From: Polaribacter sp.
Lineage (GTDB): Bacteria > Bacteroidota > Bacteroidia > Flavobacteriales > Flavobacteriaceae
Assembly: GCA_029238315.1 (NCBI GenBank)
Contig: JAQWGI010000024.1
Location: 1-53,152 of the forward strand
Reading direction: 5' to 3'
Length of the DNA stretch: 53,152 nucleotides
A program made the translations under genes and the position numbers. Positions 16,888 to 26,631 of this stretch are shown in pieces. The notes beneath the pieces are model-generated. The model was not told the origin of the DNA. It ran no database searches and saw only the letters and a program-made list of their open reading frames with translations. Position 1 is the first letter of the stretch; every line of letters starts with the position of its first letter.

Positions 16888-19107
16888 TTAGTCTCTCTTT
16901 TCTCTTGGCTTTCTATCGTCACGTCTATTATCACGACCACGATTATCTCTTCCTCTATTGTTGTCTCTTGGCGGTCTTGCTACATATCCTTCTGGCTTTT
17001 CTAGCAATGCTTTACGAGATACTTTTTCTTTACGAGTTCTTGGGTCTAGACCAAAATACTTTACTTCAAAAACATCTCCCATGTTTACAACATCGGTAAC
17101 ATTTTCTGTACGTTCCCAAGCTAATTCAGAAACATGTAGTAAAACTTCGTTTCCTGGAGCATCTAAATATTCTACAACAGCACCAAAATCTAACATTTTA
17201 ATTACTTTTACTTGGTAACTATTGCCAACTTCTGGCTTAAACATCATAGATTCTATACGTGCAATTACTGCTTCGATACCTTCAGGATTAGTTCCTAAAA
17301 TTTCTATAATCCCTTCTTCCGTTTCAGCATCCTCAGTAATTACAATTGTTGTTTCTGTTTCTTTTTGTAATTCTTGAATGTGTTTACCTCCAGGTCCAAT
17401 AAATGCCCCAATTAATTCATTAGGAATTCTTCTGTTAATCATTTTAGGAGCATGCGCTTTTACTTCTTCGTTTGGAGTAGTGATTGTGTCAGTTAGCTTT
17501 TCTAAAATGTGTAAACGCCCATCTCTAGCTTGCTTTAAAGCATTTACTAGAATCTCATAAGAAAGTCCTTTTACTTTAATATCCATTTGACATGCGGTAA
17601 TTCCTTCAGAAGTACCTGTTACTTTAAAGTCCATGTCTCCTAAGTGATCTTCATCACCCAAAATATCAGATAAAACAGCATAACGATCTCCGTCTGAAAT
17701 CAACCCCATGGCAATACCAGAAACTGGTCTTGTCATTTGAACACCCGCATCCATTAATGCCATTGTACCTGCACAAACAGTTGCCATAGAAGAAGAACCG
17801 TTAGATTCTAAAACTTCAGAAACAACTCTTACCGTATAAGGACAATCGTCTGGAATCATTCCTTTTAACCCACGTTGTGCTAAGTTTCCATGACCAACTT
17901 CTCTACGAGACGTTCCTCTTAATGGTCTAGCTTCACCTGTACAAAAAGGAGGGAAGTTGTAGTGTAGGTAAAAAGTTTCTTCACCTTCATAAGATGGCAT
18001 GTCAATTTTATTTGCTTCTCTACTGGTACCTAGAGTTACAGTTGCAAGCGCTTGTGTTTCTCCACGTGTAAAAATAGAAGAACCATGTGTTGATGGTAAG
18101 TAATCTACCTCACACCAAATTGGTCTAATATCTGTTGTTTTACGACCATCTAAACGTAAGCCTTCTGCTAAAGTTAATTCACGTACGGCAGCTTTTTGAG
18201 ATTTGTTAAAATATTTTCCAATTAAATCTCCGTAATCTTCAATTTCTTCTTCTGTAAATGTAGCTTCTAGTGCTTCTTTTACTTCTGCAAATGCTGTAGA
18301 TCTCTCTGCTTTAGAAGTTCCTTTTTTAGCAATCGCATAACATTTATCGTAACAAAAGTCATTTATTTTTGCAGCTAATGCATCATCTTCTCTTTCTCCT
18401 TCGTATGCTCTTGTTTCTTTCTTTCCAAAAGCTTCAGCTAAACGAACTTGAGCAGCACATTGAATCTTAATAGATTCATGAGCAAACTTAATTGCTTCTG
18501 CCATTTCTTCTTCAGAAATCTCATCCATTTCACCTTCAACCATCATTACAGAATCTGCAGAAGCTCCAATCATCATATCAATGTCAGATTCTGCTAATTG
18601 TGCTCTGCTTGGGTTAATTACAAATTCTCCATTTACTCTAGCAACACGTGCTTCAGAAATTGGACATTCGAAAGGGAAGTCTGATAATTGAATGGCTGCT
18701 GATGCTGCTAAACCAGCTAATGCATCTGGCATAACATCTTTGTCATGTGACATTAATTGAATCATTACTTGTACTTCAGAATGATAATCTTTTGGGAATA
18801 ATGGACGTAAAACACGGTCTACTAAACGCATTGTTAAAACTTCTCCATCACTTGGTCTTGCTTCTCTTTTAAAGAATCCTCCAGGATATCTTCCTGCAGC
18901 GGCAAATTTTTCTCTATAATCTACTGTTAATGGTAAAAAATCAACAGTACCAGCTTTGTAGCTAGATACTACTGTACACAATAACATTGCGTCTCCCATT
19001 CTTACAACAACTGAACCGTGTGCTTGTTTTGCTAATTTACCGGTTTCTAATGAGATGGTTCTTCCATCTCCAAGGTCTATTACCTCGTTAAATACTTTTG
19101 GAATCAT
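16888..19107 (-). CDS. pnp: Polyribonucleotide nucleotidyltransferase (PNPase)
   Basis: The protein has 739 residues. It degrades RNA 3'-5' with phosphate and can also add tails. Domains in order: first RNase PH domain (about 1-145), linker helices, and second RNase PH domain (about 320-550) with [28 protein letters not shown] and [18 protein letters not shown]. Next come the KH domain with [16 protein letters not shown], and the S1 domain starting [20 protein letters not shown]. The C-terminal tail after residue 710 is an Arg/Asp/Asn-rich [12 protein letters not shown] stretch, as in RNA-binding disordered tails. It follows rpsO, the classic rpsO-pnp order, but a terminator and about 190 bases lie between them. 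Confidence 0.96.
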   Translation of the reverse strand: MIPKVFNEVIDLGDGRTISLETGKLAKQAHGSVVVRMGDAMLLCTVVSSYKAGTVDFLPLTVDYREKFAAAGRYPGGFFKREARPSDGEVLTMRLVDRVLRPLFPKDYHSEVQVMIQLMSHDKDVMPDALAGLAASAAIQLSDFPFECPISEARVARVNGEFVINPSRAQLAESDIDMMIGASADSVMMVEGEMDEISEEEMAEAIKFAHESIKIQCAAQVRLAEAFGKKETRAYEGEREDDALAAKINDFCYDKCYAIAKKGTSKAERSTAFAEVKEALEATFTEEEIEDYGDLIGKYFNKSQKAAVRELTLAEGLRLDGRKTTDIRPIWCEVDYLPSTHGSSIFTRGETQALATVTLGTSREANKIDMPSYEGEETFYLHYNFPPFCTGEARPLRGTSRREVGHGNLAQRGLKGMIPDDCPYTVRVVSEVLESNGSSSMATVCAGTMALMDAGVQMTRPVSGIAMGLISDGDRYAVLSDILGDEDHLGDMDFKVTGTSEGITACQMDIKVKGLSYEILVNALKQARDGRLHILEKLTDTITTPNEEVKAHAPKMINRRIPNELIGAFIGPGGKHIQELQKETETTIVITEDAETEEGIIEILGTNPEGIEAVIARIESMMFKPEVGNSYQVKVIKMLDFGAVVEYLDAPGNEVLLHVSELAWERTENVTDVVNMGDVFEVKYFGLDPRTRKEKVSRKALLEKPEGYVARPPRDNNRGRDNRGRDNRRDDRKPREKRD

Positions 19108-19258
19108 AAAATCTTAATTCTAAGTTAATACTTTTTTGTGTGTTGTGTTGTTGTTCTGTTGTTGCTTTACTTCCAATGGAAATACAAGAATTTTGTTAAG
19201 ACTCTTGATTTTTTTATATAGATTCTGATTGTTAGCCAGAATTAAATACTTTGTAAAA

Positions 19259-19293
19259 TAAAAAAGAGGCACGTTTATAGAGCCTCTTTTTTT
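19259..19293 (-). terminator. Rho-independent terminator of rpsO
   Basis: The stem AAAAAGAGGC/GCCTCTTTTT has an 11-base loop. On the minus strand it is followed by T-rich sequence. It begins 8 bases after the rpsO stop. Confidence 0.85.
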
Positions 19294-19301
19294 GTTAGGT
19301 T

Positions 19302-19571
19302 TTATTTTCTAATTCCTAATTCTTTGATAATTGCACGATATCTTGTAATATCAGTTTTCTTTAAGTAATCTAATAAACTTCTACGTTTACCTACTAACTT
19401 TACTAAAGAACGCTCTGTATTATAATCTTTACGATTCTTTTTTAAGTGCTCTGTTAAGTGGTTGATTCTAAAAGTGAACAATGCAATTTGCCCTTCTGAT
19501 GTTCCAGTGTCTGTTGCAGACTTACCGTGTTTTGTAAAGATTTCCTCTTTAACTTCTTTTGTTAAATACAT
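19302..19571 (-). CDS. rpsO: 30S ribosomal protein S15
   Basis: The protein has 89 residues, the standard length. S15 binds 16S rRNA early in assembly of the 30S platform. Visible family blocks are TDTGTSEGQIALFTFRINHLTEHLK, with the S15 signature, then HxKDYNTERSLVKLVGKRRSLLDYLKK and RYRAIIKELGIRK. The predicted leader of about 50 bases contains a hairpin (19603-19622), a possible site for feedback control. Its terminator separates it from pnp. Confidence 0.97.
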   Translation of the reverse strand: MYLTKEVKEEIFTKHGKSATDTGTSEGQIALFTFRINHLTEHLKKNRKDYNTERSLVKLVGKRRSLLDYLKKTDITRYRAIIKELGIRK

Positions 19572-19603
19572 GCCAATATTATTTTAAATGATTTTTATGT
19601 ACA

Positions 19604-19622
19604 TCAATGATTTTTTCATTGA
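19604..19622 (-). promoter_or_regulatory. Hairpin in the rpsO leader
   Basis: The inverted repeat TCAATGA-ttttt-TCATTGA lies about 33 bases before the rpsO start codon, just after the likely transcription start. S15 represses its own mRNA through leader structures in several bacteria. Whether this hairpin does so is inference. Confidence 0.35.
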
Positions 19623-19627
19623 AGCTG

Positions 19628-19635
19628 CAAATATA
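19628..19635 (-). promoter_or_regulatory. Candidate rpsO promoter -7 element
   Basis: On the minus strand these bases read TATATTTG, an exact TAnnTTTG match. It predicts a leader of about 50 bases. A -33 TTG at the normal distance was not found. Confidence 0.45.
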
Positions 19636-19721
19636 CATTAAATTTTATTTTTTTTAATAGATTTTTAAATCAATTAATAAACAAGAAGCGAACTTTAAAA
19701 TTCTAGCTTAAAGTCTCTTAA

Positions 19722-19747
19722 ATAAAAAAGAGCCTTTCGGCTCTTTC
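19722..19747 (-). terminator. Rho-independent terminator of accD
   Basis: The stem AAAGAGCC/GGCTCTTT has a TTTC loop and a T run on the minus strand. It starts 2 bases after the accD stop. Confidence 0.9.
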
Positions 19748-19748
19748 A

Positions 19749-20606
19749 TTATTCTCTAACTGGTAAGTTTTGAATTAAATCAATGTATAAATTGATTTGT
19801 TTTTTTAAGTTTTTACGTTCGTAAATTCCGTCTAAAAAACCGTGTTCTAATAAAAATTCTGAACGTTGAAATCCTTCAGGTAAATCTTGTCCGGTTGTGT
19901 CTTTTACAACTCTTGGCCCAGCAAAACCAATTAATGCATTTGGTTCTGCAATATTAATATCACCTAACATTGCGTAAGATGCAGTTGTGCCACCAGTAGT
20001 TGGGTCTGTACATAACGAAATGTAAGGAACTTTAATTTCTGCTAATTGTGCTAGTTTAGATGATGTTTTTACCAATTGCATTAAAGACAATGATGCTTCC
20101 ATCATTCTCGCGCCACCAGATTTTGAAATCATTAAAAACGGAATCTTATGTTCAATTGAATAATTAATTGCTCTTGCAATTTTTTCTCCTACAACAGACC
20201 CCATAGATCCGCCAATAAAAGAAAAATCCATTGCAGCAATTACCAACTCTTTTCCTAAAGATTTTCCAACAGCTGTTCTAACAGCATCGTTTAGTTTTGT
20301 TTTTGCTTGTGCGGCCTTTAATCTATCTGGATACTTTTTTGTGTCTTCGAATTTTAATGGATCTTTAGAAGTTAAATTAGCGTCTAATTCGGTAAATGTA
20401 TTATCATCAAAAAACAATTCGAAATACTCTTTACTTCCTATTCTAACATGGTAGCCATCTTCTGGACTCACATATAAATTTCTCTTTAACTCTTCAGTAT
20501 CTATAATTTTACCGCTTGGGGTTTTGTACCACAATCCATGCGGAATATCTTTTTTATCTTCCGTTGCAGTATGTATTCCTTTATCTTGTCTTTTAAACCA
20601 AGCCAT
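19749..20606 (-). CDS. accD: Acetyl-CoA carboxylase carboxyltransferase subunit beta, zinc ribbon without cysteines
   Basis: The protein has 285 residues. With AccA it moves CO2 from biotin-carrier protein to acetyl-CoA, giving malonyl-CoA for fatty-acid synthesis. The crotonase-type core is complete: [56 protein letters not shown] and [10 protein letters not shown]. The N-terminal region aligns with the four-Cys zinc ribbon of the family, but the ligands are Thr29, Gly32, Ser47 and Asp50 (WYKTPSG and VSPEDGYH). The fold region is retained but cannot bind zinc in the usual way. It is followed closely by its terminator and preceded by fbaA, 60 bases upstream. Confidence 0.95.
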   Translation of the reverse strand: MAWFKRQDKGIHTATEDKKDIPHGLWYKTPSGKIIDTEELKRNLYVSPEDGYHVRIGSKEYFELFFDDNTFTELDANLTSKDPLKFEDTKKYPDRLKAAQAKTKLNDAVRTAVGKSLGKELVIAAMDFSFIGGSMGSVVGEKIARAINYSIEHKIPFLMISKSGGARMMEASLSLMQLVKTSSKLAQLAEIKVPYISLCTDPTTGGTTASYAMLGDINIAEPNALIGFAGPRVVKDTTGQDLPEGFQRSEFLLEHGFLDGIYERKNLKKQINLYIDLIQNLPVRE

Positions 20607-20666
20607 TGTAAGTTGTTTTAAATTTATTGATTGATAATTATTGGCTAAAATAAAATATCTTATTGA

Positions 20667-21737
20667 TTAAGCAAGTGTATTGACGTTGTTTAAGTCTTCG
20701 AAAGCTATTTTTAAACGATTTTTAAACGTAATTTCTCCTTCTCGTAACCATTTTCTAGGGTCGTAATATTTTTTATTTGGGATTTCTTCGCCTTCTGGAT
20801 TTCCAATTTGTGTTTGTAAATAGTCTTGTTTTGCAAGAATGTAGTCTCTGGCACCTTCTGTGAAAGCAAATTGCATATCTGTATCAATATTCATTTTTAT
20901 AACTCCATAACCAATAGCTTCTCTAATTTCTTCTACTGTTGATCCAGAGCCACCATGAAAAACAAAATCAATACTATTGTTGGCTACATTGTATTTTTTT
21001 GAAATAAATTCTTGAGAATTCTTTAAGATTTTTGGAGTTAATTTTACATTACCAGGTTTGTAAACGCCATGTACATTTCCAAATGCTGCAGCAATTGTAA
21101 ACCTTGGGCTAATTTTCATTAGCTCTTCGTATGCGTATGCAACTTCTTCTGGCTGTGTATATAGTTTAGAAACATCTACATCAGAATTATCTACACCATC
21201 TTCTTCGCCACCAGTAATACCTAGTTCAATCTCTAAGGTCATTCCTATTTTGCTCATACGAGCTAAATATTTTTTGCAAATTTCTATATTTTCTTCAATA
21301 GGCTCTTCAGATAAATCAATCATGTGAGAGCTGTACAAGGGTTTTCCTGTTTCTGCAAAATGTTTTTCACTTGCGTCTAACAATCCGTCAATCCAAGGTA
21401 ATAATTTTTTTGCAGCATGATCTGTGTGTAATATTACAGGGACTTCATATAAATCTGCCATTAAATGAACATGTTTTGCTCCAGCAATAGCACCTGCAAT
21501 TGCAGTTTTTTCATTTTCATTTGTCAATCCTTTTCCTGCATTAAATAATGCACCACCATTTGAAAACTGAATAATTACAGGAGAATTTAATTCTTTTGCG
21601 GTTTCTAAAACTGCATTTACAGAGTTTGAGCCAACAACATTTACTGCTGGTAGTGCAAAATTCTTAGCTTTTGCTAGTTTAAAAATTTCTTGAACGGCAT
21701 CTCCTGATGCAACTCCTGGTTGTATTGAATAATTCAT
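20667..21737 (-). CDS. fbaA: Fructose-bisphosphate aldolase, class II
   Basis: The protein has 356 residues, the length of class IIA aldolases. It splits fructose 1,6-bisphosphate in glycolysis and works in reverse in gluconeogenesis. Zinc-binding and catalytic blocks are visible: VPVILHTDHAAKKLLPWIDG, with the paired His/Asp, then SSHMIDLSEEPIEENI, the loop ELGITGGEEDGVDNSD, AAAFGNVHGVYKPG and FVFHGGSGSTVEEI, with the third His. Glycine-rich GVIKMNIDTDMQ binds the phosphate. Upstream, TATTTTTG on the minus strand (21772-21779) fits a -7 element. Confidence 0.95.
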   Translation of the reverse strand: MNYSIQPGVASGDAVQEIFKLAKAKNFALPAVNVVGSNSVNAVLETAKELNSPVIIQFSNGGALFNAGKGLTNENEKTAIAGAIAGAKHVHLMADLYEVPVILHTDHAAKKLLPWIDGLLDASEKHFAETGKPLYSSHMIDLSEEPIEENIEICKKYLARMSKIGMTLEIELGITGGEEDGVDNSDVDVSKLYTQPEEVAYAYEELMKISPRFTIAAAFGNVHGVYKPGNVKLTPKILKNSQEFISKKYNVANNSIDFVFHGGSGSTVEEIREAIGYGVIKMNIDTDMQFAFTEGARDYILAKQDYLQTQIGNPEGEEIPNKKYYDPRKWLREGEITFKNRLKIAFEDLNNVNTLA

Positions 21738-21771
21738 GTTGTATTGTTTTTTATCTAAAAAATAGCTGGGT

Positions 21772-21779
21772 CAAAAATA
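21772..21779 (-). promoter_or_regulatory. Candidate fbaA promoter -7 element
   Basis: On the minus strand these bases read TATTTTTG, which fits TAnnTTTG. It lies 35 bases before the fbaA ATG. No clear -33 TTG was found. Confidence 0.4.
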
Positions 21780-21848
21780 GTTATTTTTTAAAGAACGTTA
21801 TCTCCTTTTTAGCAATAATTGTCTTTTCTTATTTAGAGTTTAAGCAGC

Positions 21849-24341
21849 TTAAAAAGGGTAGTTAATTCCTATGTTATAAACAGCATTATTAAAATTAAAA
21901 TTCCGGAACCATTTGTTGCCGTTAAGATATGGTTCGTGTGTTTTAAAGCCAATATCTAAACGTAAAACCAAAAAATTAAAATCATATCTAGCACCAAATC
22001 CAGCTCCAATAGCAGTATTTTTAAATGCTGTAAGGTTGTTTAGTTTTGCCTTTTCGTCTACAAATTTAGAGTCTGTTAATTCCCATATATTTCCTGCATC
22101 AATAAACAATGCTCCTTTTAGACTGCTAATTACATCAAATCGATACTCTAAACTAGTTAGAAATTTAAAATTACCTACATTGTATTCTAATCCTTGTGCT
22201 GTGGCACCAGGGCCAAGTTCATATGTTTTCCATGCTCTAATGTCGTTGGACCCTCCTGCGAAATAACTTTTTGTAAACGGGATATCAGAATTTCCATATG
22301 CGATAACAATACCTAATGATGATCGAAAGCCCAAAACAGAATTTCTAGAAACATCCCAAAATTGTTTGTACTCAATATCTGTTTTAAAGTATTGTGCAAT
22401 TGGTGTTTCTGCAATTGCTTTTACACCTAAACTGTTTTTTTGTTTGCTAAACAAGGATATAAAATTACCTGCATTTGCAACACGTATTCTGAATGAAGTA
22501 AAATTATTGTCTTTATAATTTGTTTGGTTGTTGTATGAAAATGTGTAAGCAATAGTTGGAATGATAAAGTTTGAGGTAATAATATTATATCTATTATTTA
22601 CATTACCATTGATATTATATTCTGCAGGATAATTGGCTTGAAAATTTGCATCAGTTTTAATGGTATTCATAAAACTTACAGCATTGTTTTTTGAGAGCAC
22701 AAAATTTGGATTATATGCTGTTGCTATTGGTTTTAATTTATCAAATTCAGAGCTGTAAATATTAAAATACTCGGGAGTATTTAGGTTTCTGATATATTGA
22801 ACATTAAATAACTCTAGGTTGATAGATTTTTTTAAATTAAAATCCCATTTATAATCAATAATGGCAGTAATAGTTTGCTTGTCTAATCCAATATTTTTTT
22901 GAATACCTGTTCCTAGAGATAAAATTGTCCTTGGAGACATTTCTTTCGGAACTAAACGATTTAACCCGAAGGGAGCAAAAAATCTTGGCAATTCTAAAGA
23001 GGCGTCTGCTCCAAGCTCCCAAGCATTAAAAAATCCGCTAGAACTACCAATTTGTGTAGCGGTGTTAAAAAAAGAGCCTGTAAAAGAAAACTTAAATAAT
23101 TCTGCTCCTTTAAATAAGTTTCTATTAGTAATTGAAAATTTCTCTGAGACTCCTAATTTTCTAATGTTAGAATGTGTAAGTTCAGTATCTGTACCAATTG
23201 TAAACTTTTCTTTTGGTGTTAAACGAATGTCTGCGGTAAGTAAATCTGAATTTTCAACTTCTGTAAATTGAATGTTAATTGATTTAAAATTTTTAAGCGA
23301 TTTTAAATGTTTTCGAGTAAGATTTCTAAGCGTGTCGCTGTAAATTTGATTTGGCTTTATAAAAATAGATTGTGACAAAAACTTTGGGTTATATTTTATT
23401 TTATCATGAGCTAAAAACTGAACACCATTGTATGTTAAAGAGTCTAAATATGGAGTGCCTTCTGTGTTAAAAGAGTAATCTGTGTACACATTTATTTTTC
23501 CAATTTTTTTAATTTCAAATGGTTTGTATACATTTTCTCCATTTTCTTCTGTAGAATATTTATCGGTAATACTCACTAAAATATTGGTTTTATAATCAGT
23601 TCTTGTGCTGTCTGGGTAAAACCGAATGGCATTATCAACAAAATTATAGACTCCAGAGTTTCTAAAAAGTTTTGTAATTCTTGTTGCTTCTTTTATGAAG
23701 TTTTGATCGTTATATTGTTCTCCAGATTTTAAAAAAGTATTAAGTGTGTCTGTTTTGTATATATCTTTTAAAGTGGTAGATGAAATTTGAGTAATGATTG
23801 AATCTAGGAAATAGGCATTTCCTCTATCAACTGTATACGTAATTTTTGCCTTTTTGTTTTTAAAAGTATCCTTTCTTGCTGTTACTTTATTTTTAAAAAA
23901 ACCTTGTGTAATAAAGTAAGAGCTCAGGTTTCTAACTGTTCTATTGGTTTTTATATCGTTAATAACCACAGGAGATTCTCCGCTGTTTAAAAACCAATTG
24001 TTAAAATTAATGTATGATTTTGCAACGCCTATGCTTTGTTTTTCTGAAAACAAGCTTTTAAAAAAAACATATTTTTTTGGATGAAGAGTAGCCCAAGCTA
24101 TTGGTGTTTTTGGGGCGTTTGGCTTGCCAATATTGTAAAAATATAAAGAAACCGGAAGTCCCAAAAGCCTTGCGTTTGGTTTTTGTAAAACATAATCTAA
24201 TAAATCGCTATTTTTATTTTTCTCTCCATCAATTAAAATAGTAGTAGCTCTTAATAAGTGCTCTTTTTCAGGAACTCTTTTTACAGAATTACATCCAGAA
24301 AGGATTGATAAGATAAAAAAATAAAAAGCAACTTTTTTCAT
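21849..24341 (-). CDS. tamL: TamL, lipidated TamA/BamA-like outer-membrane protein
   Basis: The protein has 830 residues from the ATG at 24341. A longer frame from 24425 would run into the divergent methyltransferase gene. A lipoprotein signal peptide ends FFILSILSGC, with Cys17 as the lipidation site. POTRA-like repeats occupy roughly residues 120-400, including KIGKINVYTDYSF. A BamA-superfamily barrel makes up the rest, with SYFAGGSNDIRAWKTYELGPG near residue 690. That segment corresponds to the conserved (V/I)RG(F/Y) lid-lock motif, here DIRAW. Bacteroidota carry such a lipidated TamA homologue called TamL, which works with TamB. No tamB is visible next to it in this window. Confidence 0.88.
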   Translation of the reverse strand: MKKVAFYFFILSILSGCNSVKRVPEKEHLLRATTILIDGEKNKNSDLLDYVLQKPNARLLGLPVSLYFYNIGKPNAPKTPIAWATLHPKKYVFFKSLFSEKQSIGVAKSYINFNNWFLNSGESPVVINDIKTNRTVRNLSSYFITQGFFKNKVTARKDTFKNKKAKITYTVDRGNAYFLDSIITQISSTTLKDIYKTDTLNTFLKSGEQYNDQNFIKEATRITKLFRNSGVYNFVDNAIRFYPDSTRTDYKTNILVSITDKYSTEENGENVYKPFEIKKIGKINVYTDYSFNTEGTPYLDSLTYNGVQFLAHDKIKYNPKFLSQSIFIKPNQIYSDTLRNLTRKHLKSLKNFKSINIQFTEVENSDLLTADIRLTPKEKFTIGTDTELTHSNIRKLGVSEKFSITNRNLFKGAELFKFSFTGSFFNTATQIGSSSGFFNAWELGADASLELPRFFAPFGLNRLVPKEMSPRTILSLGTGIQKNIGLDKQTITAIIDYKWDFNLKKSINLELFNVQYIRNLNTPEYFNIYSSEFDKLKPIATAYNPNFVLSKNNAVSFMNTIKTDANFQANYPAEYNINGNVNNRYNIITSNFIIPTIAYTFSYNNQTNYKDNNFTSFRIRVANAGNFISLFSKQKNSLGVKAIAETPIAQYFKTDIEYKQFWDVSRNSVLGFRSSLGIVIAYGNSDIPFTKSYFAGGSNDIRAWKTYELGPGATAQGLEYNVGNFKFLTSLEYRFDVISSLKGALFIDAGNIWELTDSKFVDEKAKLNNLTAFKNTAIGAGFGARYDFNFLVLRLDIGFKTHEPYLNGNKWFRNFNFNNAVYNIGINYPF

Positions 24342-24349
24342 TAGCTTTG
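24342..24349 (+). promoter_or_regulatory. Candidate -7 element for the TrmH-type methyltransferase
   Basis: TAGCTTTG fits TAnnTTTG and predicts a leader of about 57 bases. There is no good -33 TTG. Confidence 0.3.
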
Positions 24350-24367
24350 TAAAGACATAAATTTGTT

Positions 24368-24375
24368 CAAAAGTA
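24368..24375 (-). promoter_or_regulatory. Candidate tamL promoter -7 element
   Basis: On the minus strand these bases read TACTTTTG, a match to TAnnTTTG. It lies 27 bases before the chosen tamL start and so supports 24341 over 24425. Confidence 0.45.
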
Positions 24376-24412
24376 CTATTTTTAGATGATTTTTCTAATT
24401 TAAAATTTATTA

Positions 24413-25141
24413 ATGAGTTTATCAAAGAATCAGATTAAACTAATAACCAGTTTACAGCAAAAAAAGTATCGACAAAAGCATAAATTATTTATTGCTGAAG
24501 GTGTAAAAGTTGTAAATGAATTCTTGAACTCTAGTTTTAGTGTTGCACATGTTTTTGCTACTGAAGATTTTGCAAGGTCTTCTGAGTTGGAAAATATTGT
24601 TTTAATCTCTGAATCTGAGTTAAAGAAAATAAGTCAGCTTAAAAATCCTAATAAAGTTTTGGGGTTGTTTAAAATTCCTGATGAATATGTTGCAGATAAC
24701 CTTGAATTTACGTTGGCTCTAGATGCAGTTAATGACCCTGGGAATTTAGGAACAATAATTCGTTTATGTGATTGGTTTGGTGTTCAGCAATTAGTGTGCT
24801 CGTTAACAACTGTAGATTGTTATAATCAAAAAGTGGTTCAAGCTTCTATGGGGTCTTTAACCAGAGTTCAAATAATGTATACTGATTTAGAAGATTTCTT
24901 AAAAAGTACAAAATTACCAAGTTTCATTGCAGATATGGACGGGAGCAATGTATACGCAACCAAATTGCCCGAAGCGGCTGTGTTAGTAATGGGTAACGAA
25001 GCAAATGGTGTTTCAGATGCTATTAGAAGTATTATTGATGCAAAAATAGCAATTCCTAGGTTTGGAAATAAACAAGTTACAGAAAGCTTAAATGTGGCTA
25101 CGGCAACAGCTATTTTATTAAGTGAATTTAAAAGGAGTTAG
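24413..25141 (+). CDS. RNA 2'-O-methyltransferase, SpoU/TrmH family
   Basis: The protein has 242 residues. An N-terminal substrate-binding domain (KKYRQKHKLFIAEGVKVVNEF) precedes the knotted SPOUT domain. Motif 1 is LALDAVNDPGNLGTIIRLCDWFGV, motif 2 VLVMGNEANGVSD, and motif 3 IPRFGNKQVTESLNVATATAILL. These motifs bind S-adenosylmethionine in TrmH-type enzymes that methylate ribose in tRNA or rRNA. The exact target is not readable. It is divergent from tamL and convergent with porT, whose stop is 2 bases away. Confidence 0.9.
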   Translation: MSLSKNQIKLITSLQQKKYRQKHKLFIAEGVKVVNEFLNSSFSVAHVFATEDFARSSELENIVLISESELKKISQLKNPNKVLGLFKIPDEYVADNLEFTLALDAVNDPGNLGTIIRLCDWFGVQQLVCSLTTVDCYNQKVVQASMGSLTRVQIMYTDLEDFLKSTKLPSFIADMDGSNVYATKLPEAAVLVMGNEANGVSDAIRSIIDAKIAIPRFGNKQVTESLNVATATAILLSEFKRS

Positions 25142-25143
25142 TT

Positions 25144-25857
25144 CTACCAGCCGCCTTCAAAAGCAAAATTTAGAAAAAGACCACGTGTGCCAAGATAGTT
25201 CACTGGAGAAGTCCATTGGCTATTTTTATTAGCATCATATTTTAACTCGTTATTAAGTGCGAAAACTCCACGAATTGATGGAGAAAACTTAAAGTAATAC
25301 AAGTAAAAATCGACTCCTATTCCGAGTTCATACATAAAATTGTTAGTCTGCATTCTAAATTCTCCGCTAGCATTGTCATTTGCATTTTTTTCATTGCTAG
25401 AAAAGTTATAATCATAAGAAATACCAGCTAGCAAATAGGGCCGTATATTATCCAATCTGTCTGTGCTAAATTTAAATAAAATAGGGAGGTGTAGGTAGGT
25501 AGATCCTATTTCTCTAATACTATCCTGAGAAGAGTTTATATGCGTAAAAGCGATGGTTTTAGAATTGCTAATTAAACCGGGTTCAAAACGAATGTTGATG
25601 TTTTTATGTAAACGCATATCGGCAATTAAACCAACATTAAACCCGTTTGTTGCAGTTACATGAATATTAGCATTCATATAGTTGCTGTTCTTGTAGTTTA
25701 TTTTAAAATCATTTTGATTAATACCTAAGTAAAAACCGTAATGCATTATCTTTTCATCAAAACTTGGTAAATATGCTACCCTGTCTTTTTGGGCTGATAA
25801 AGAATAAGAGGTACACAAAAAGATGCTTAAAAATAATAATAATTGTAATTTTCTCAT
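25144..25857 (-). CDS. porT: Type IX secretion system protein PorT/SprT
   Basis: The protein has 237 residues. A signal peptide ends SYSLSAQ. The mature protein is an eight-stranded outer-membrane barrel type. Family features are HYGFYLGINQNDFKINY, GFNVGLIADMRLHKNINIRFEPGL, STYLHLPILFKFS, RPYLLAGISYDYNF and the end GTRGLFLNFAFEGGW. PorT (SprT in F. johnsoniae) is needed for export of type IX cargo such as gliding adhesins. Linkage to menG (ubiE), 3 bases away, is the common flavobacterial arrangement and supports the call. It fits with gldB and gldC elsewhere in the window. Confidence 0.85.
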   Translation of the reverse strand: MRKLQLLLFLSIFLCTSYSLSAQKDRVAYLPSFDEKIMHYGFYLGINQNDFKINYKNSNYMNANIHVTATNGFNVGLIADMRLHKNINIRFEPGLISNSKTIAFTHINSSQDSIREIGSTYLHLPILFKFSTDRLDNIRPYLLAGISYDYNFSSNEKNANDNASGEFRMQTNNFMYELGIGVDFYLYYFKFSPSIRGVFALNNELKYDANKNSQWTSPVNYLGTRGLFLNFAFEGGW

Positions 25858-25860
25858 ATT

Positions 25861-26592
25861 TTACTTTGTAGCAGTATAGATTGACGCAACGCCAAATGTT
25901 ACAGGTTTATCTGTTGCAGTAGTAAACCCATTTTTTAATAAAATATTGTTGAATTCCTCTCCAAAAGGAAAAGAATTTGCAGATTCAGACAGATACGAGT
26001 ATGCAACCTTGTCTTTAGAAAATAATCTTCCAATTATTGGAAGCAGTACTTTAGAGTGAAACTGATATCCTTGTTTGTAAGGAAACTTTGTAGGTACAGA
26101 GGTTTCTAAAATAACCAGCTTACCCTTTGGTTTTAAAACACGTTTAATTTCTGTTAATCCTTTATCTAAATTGGCAAAATTACGAACCCCAAAAGAAACA
26201 GTAATAGCGTCAAAAGTAGCATCATCAAAAGGCATGTTTTCAGAATCTCCAACAAGCATTTCTATTGTGTCAGATAAATTAGCTTTGTTAATTTTCTGTT
26301 TGCCAACTTCTAACATCCCTGCAGAAATGTCTAATCCTACAACTCTATCAGGATTTAAATCTGTCATCATAATAGCCAAATCTCCAGTTCCAGTTGCGAT
26401 GTCTAAAATTTGTTTTGGGTTATTTTCGCCAACAATTGCAACTACTTTTTTACGCCACTTTACATCAATTCCGAAAGAAATAACGCGATTTAATCCATCA
26501 TAGTTTTTAGAAATAGTATCAAACATTTGAGCAACTTGCTCTTTTTTGCCTAAATTAGAATCTTTGTATGGATTTATTTTTTCTGCTGACAT
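25861..26592 (-). CDS. menG: Demethylmenaquinone methyltransferase
   Basis: The protein has 243 residues. It uses S-adenosylmethionine to methylate demethylmenaquinone, the last step of menaquinone synthesis. The Rossmann methyltransferase motif is [15 protein letters not shown] near residue 62, followed by [43 protein letters not shown] and the UbiE signature block at the end ([12 protein letters not shown]). The dual-name family is UbiE/MenG. Bacteroidota rely on menaquinone, so MenG is the likely role. It is 3 bases upstream of porT. Confidence 0.94.
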   Translation of the reverse strand: MSAEKINPYKDSNLGKKEQVAQMFDTISKNYDGLNRVISFGIDVKWRKKVVAIVGENNPKQILDIATGTGDLAIMMTDLNPDRVVGLDISAGMLEVGKQKINKANLSDTIEMLVGDSENMPFDDATFDAITVSFGVRNFANLDKGLTEIKRVLKPKGKLVILETSVPTKFPYKQGYQFHSKVLLPIIGRLFSKDKVAYSYLSESANSFPFGEEFNNILLKNGFTTATDKPVTFGVASIYTATK

Positions 26593-26631
26593 AAGTTGTT
26601 TTTATTTTTTTCTTAAAAATAACTGTTTGGA

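Noticed and set aside
19108..19258. TTG/GTT-rich stretch before pnp as a regulatory RNA
   Set aside because: It is simple low-complexity sequence with no stable fold that I can draw.
24342..24425. Longer N-terminus for tamL
   Set aside because: It would overlap the divergent methyltransferase start and bury the clear lipoprotein signal. A -7 element lies inside it.
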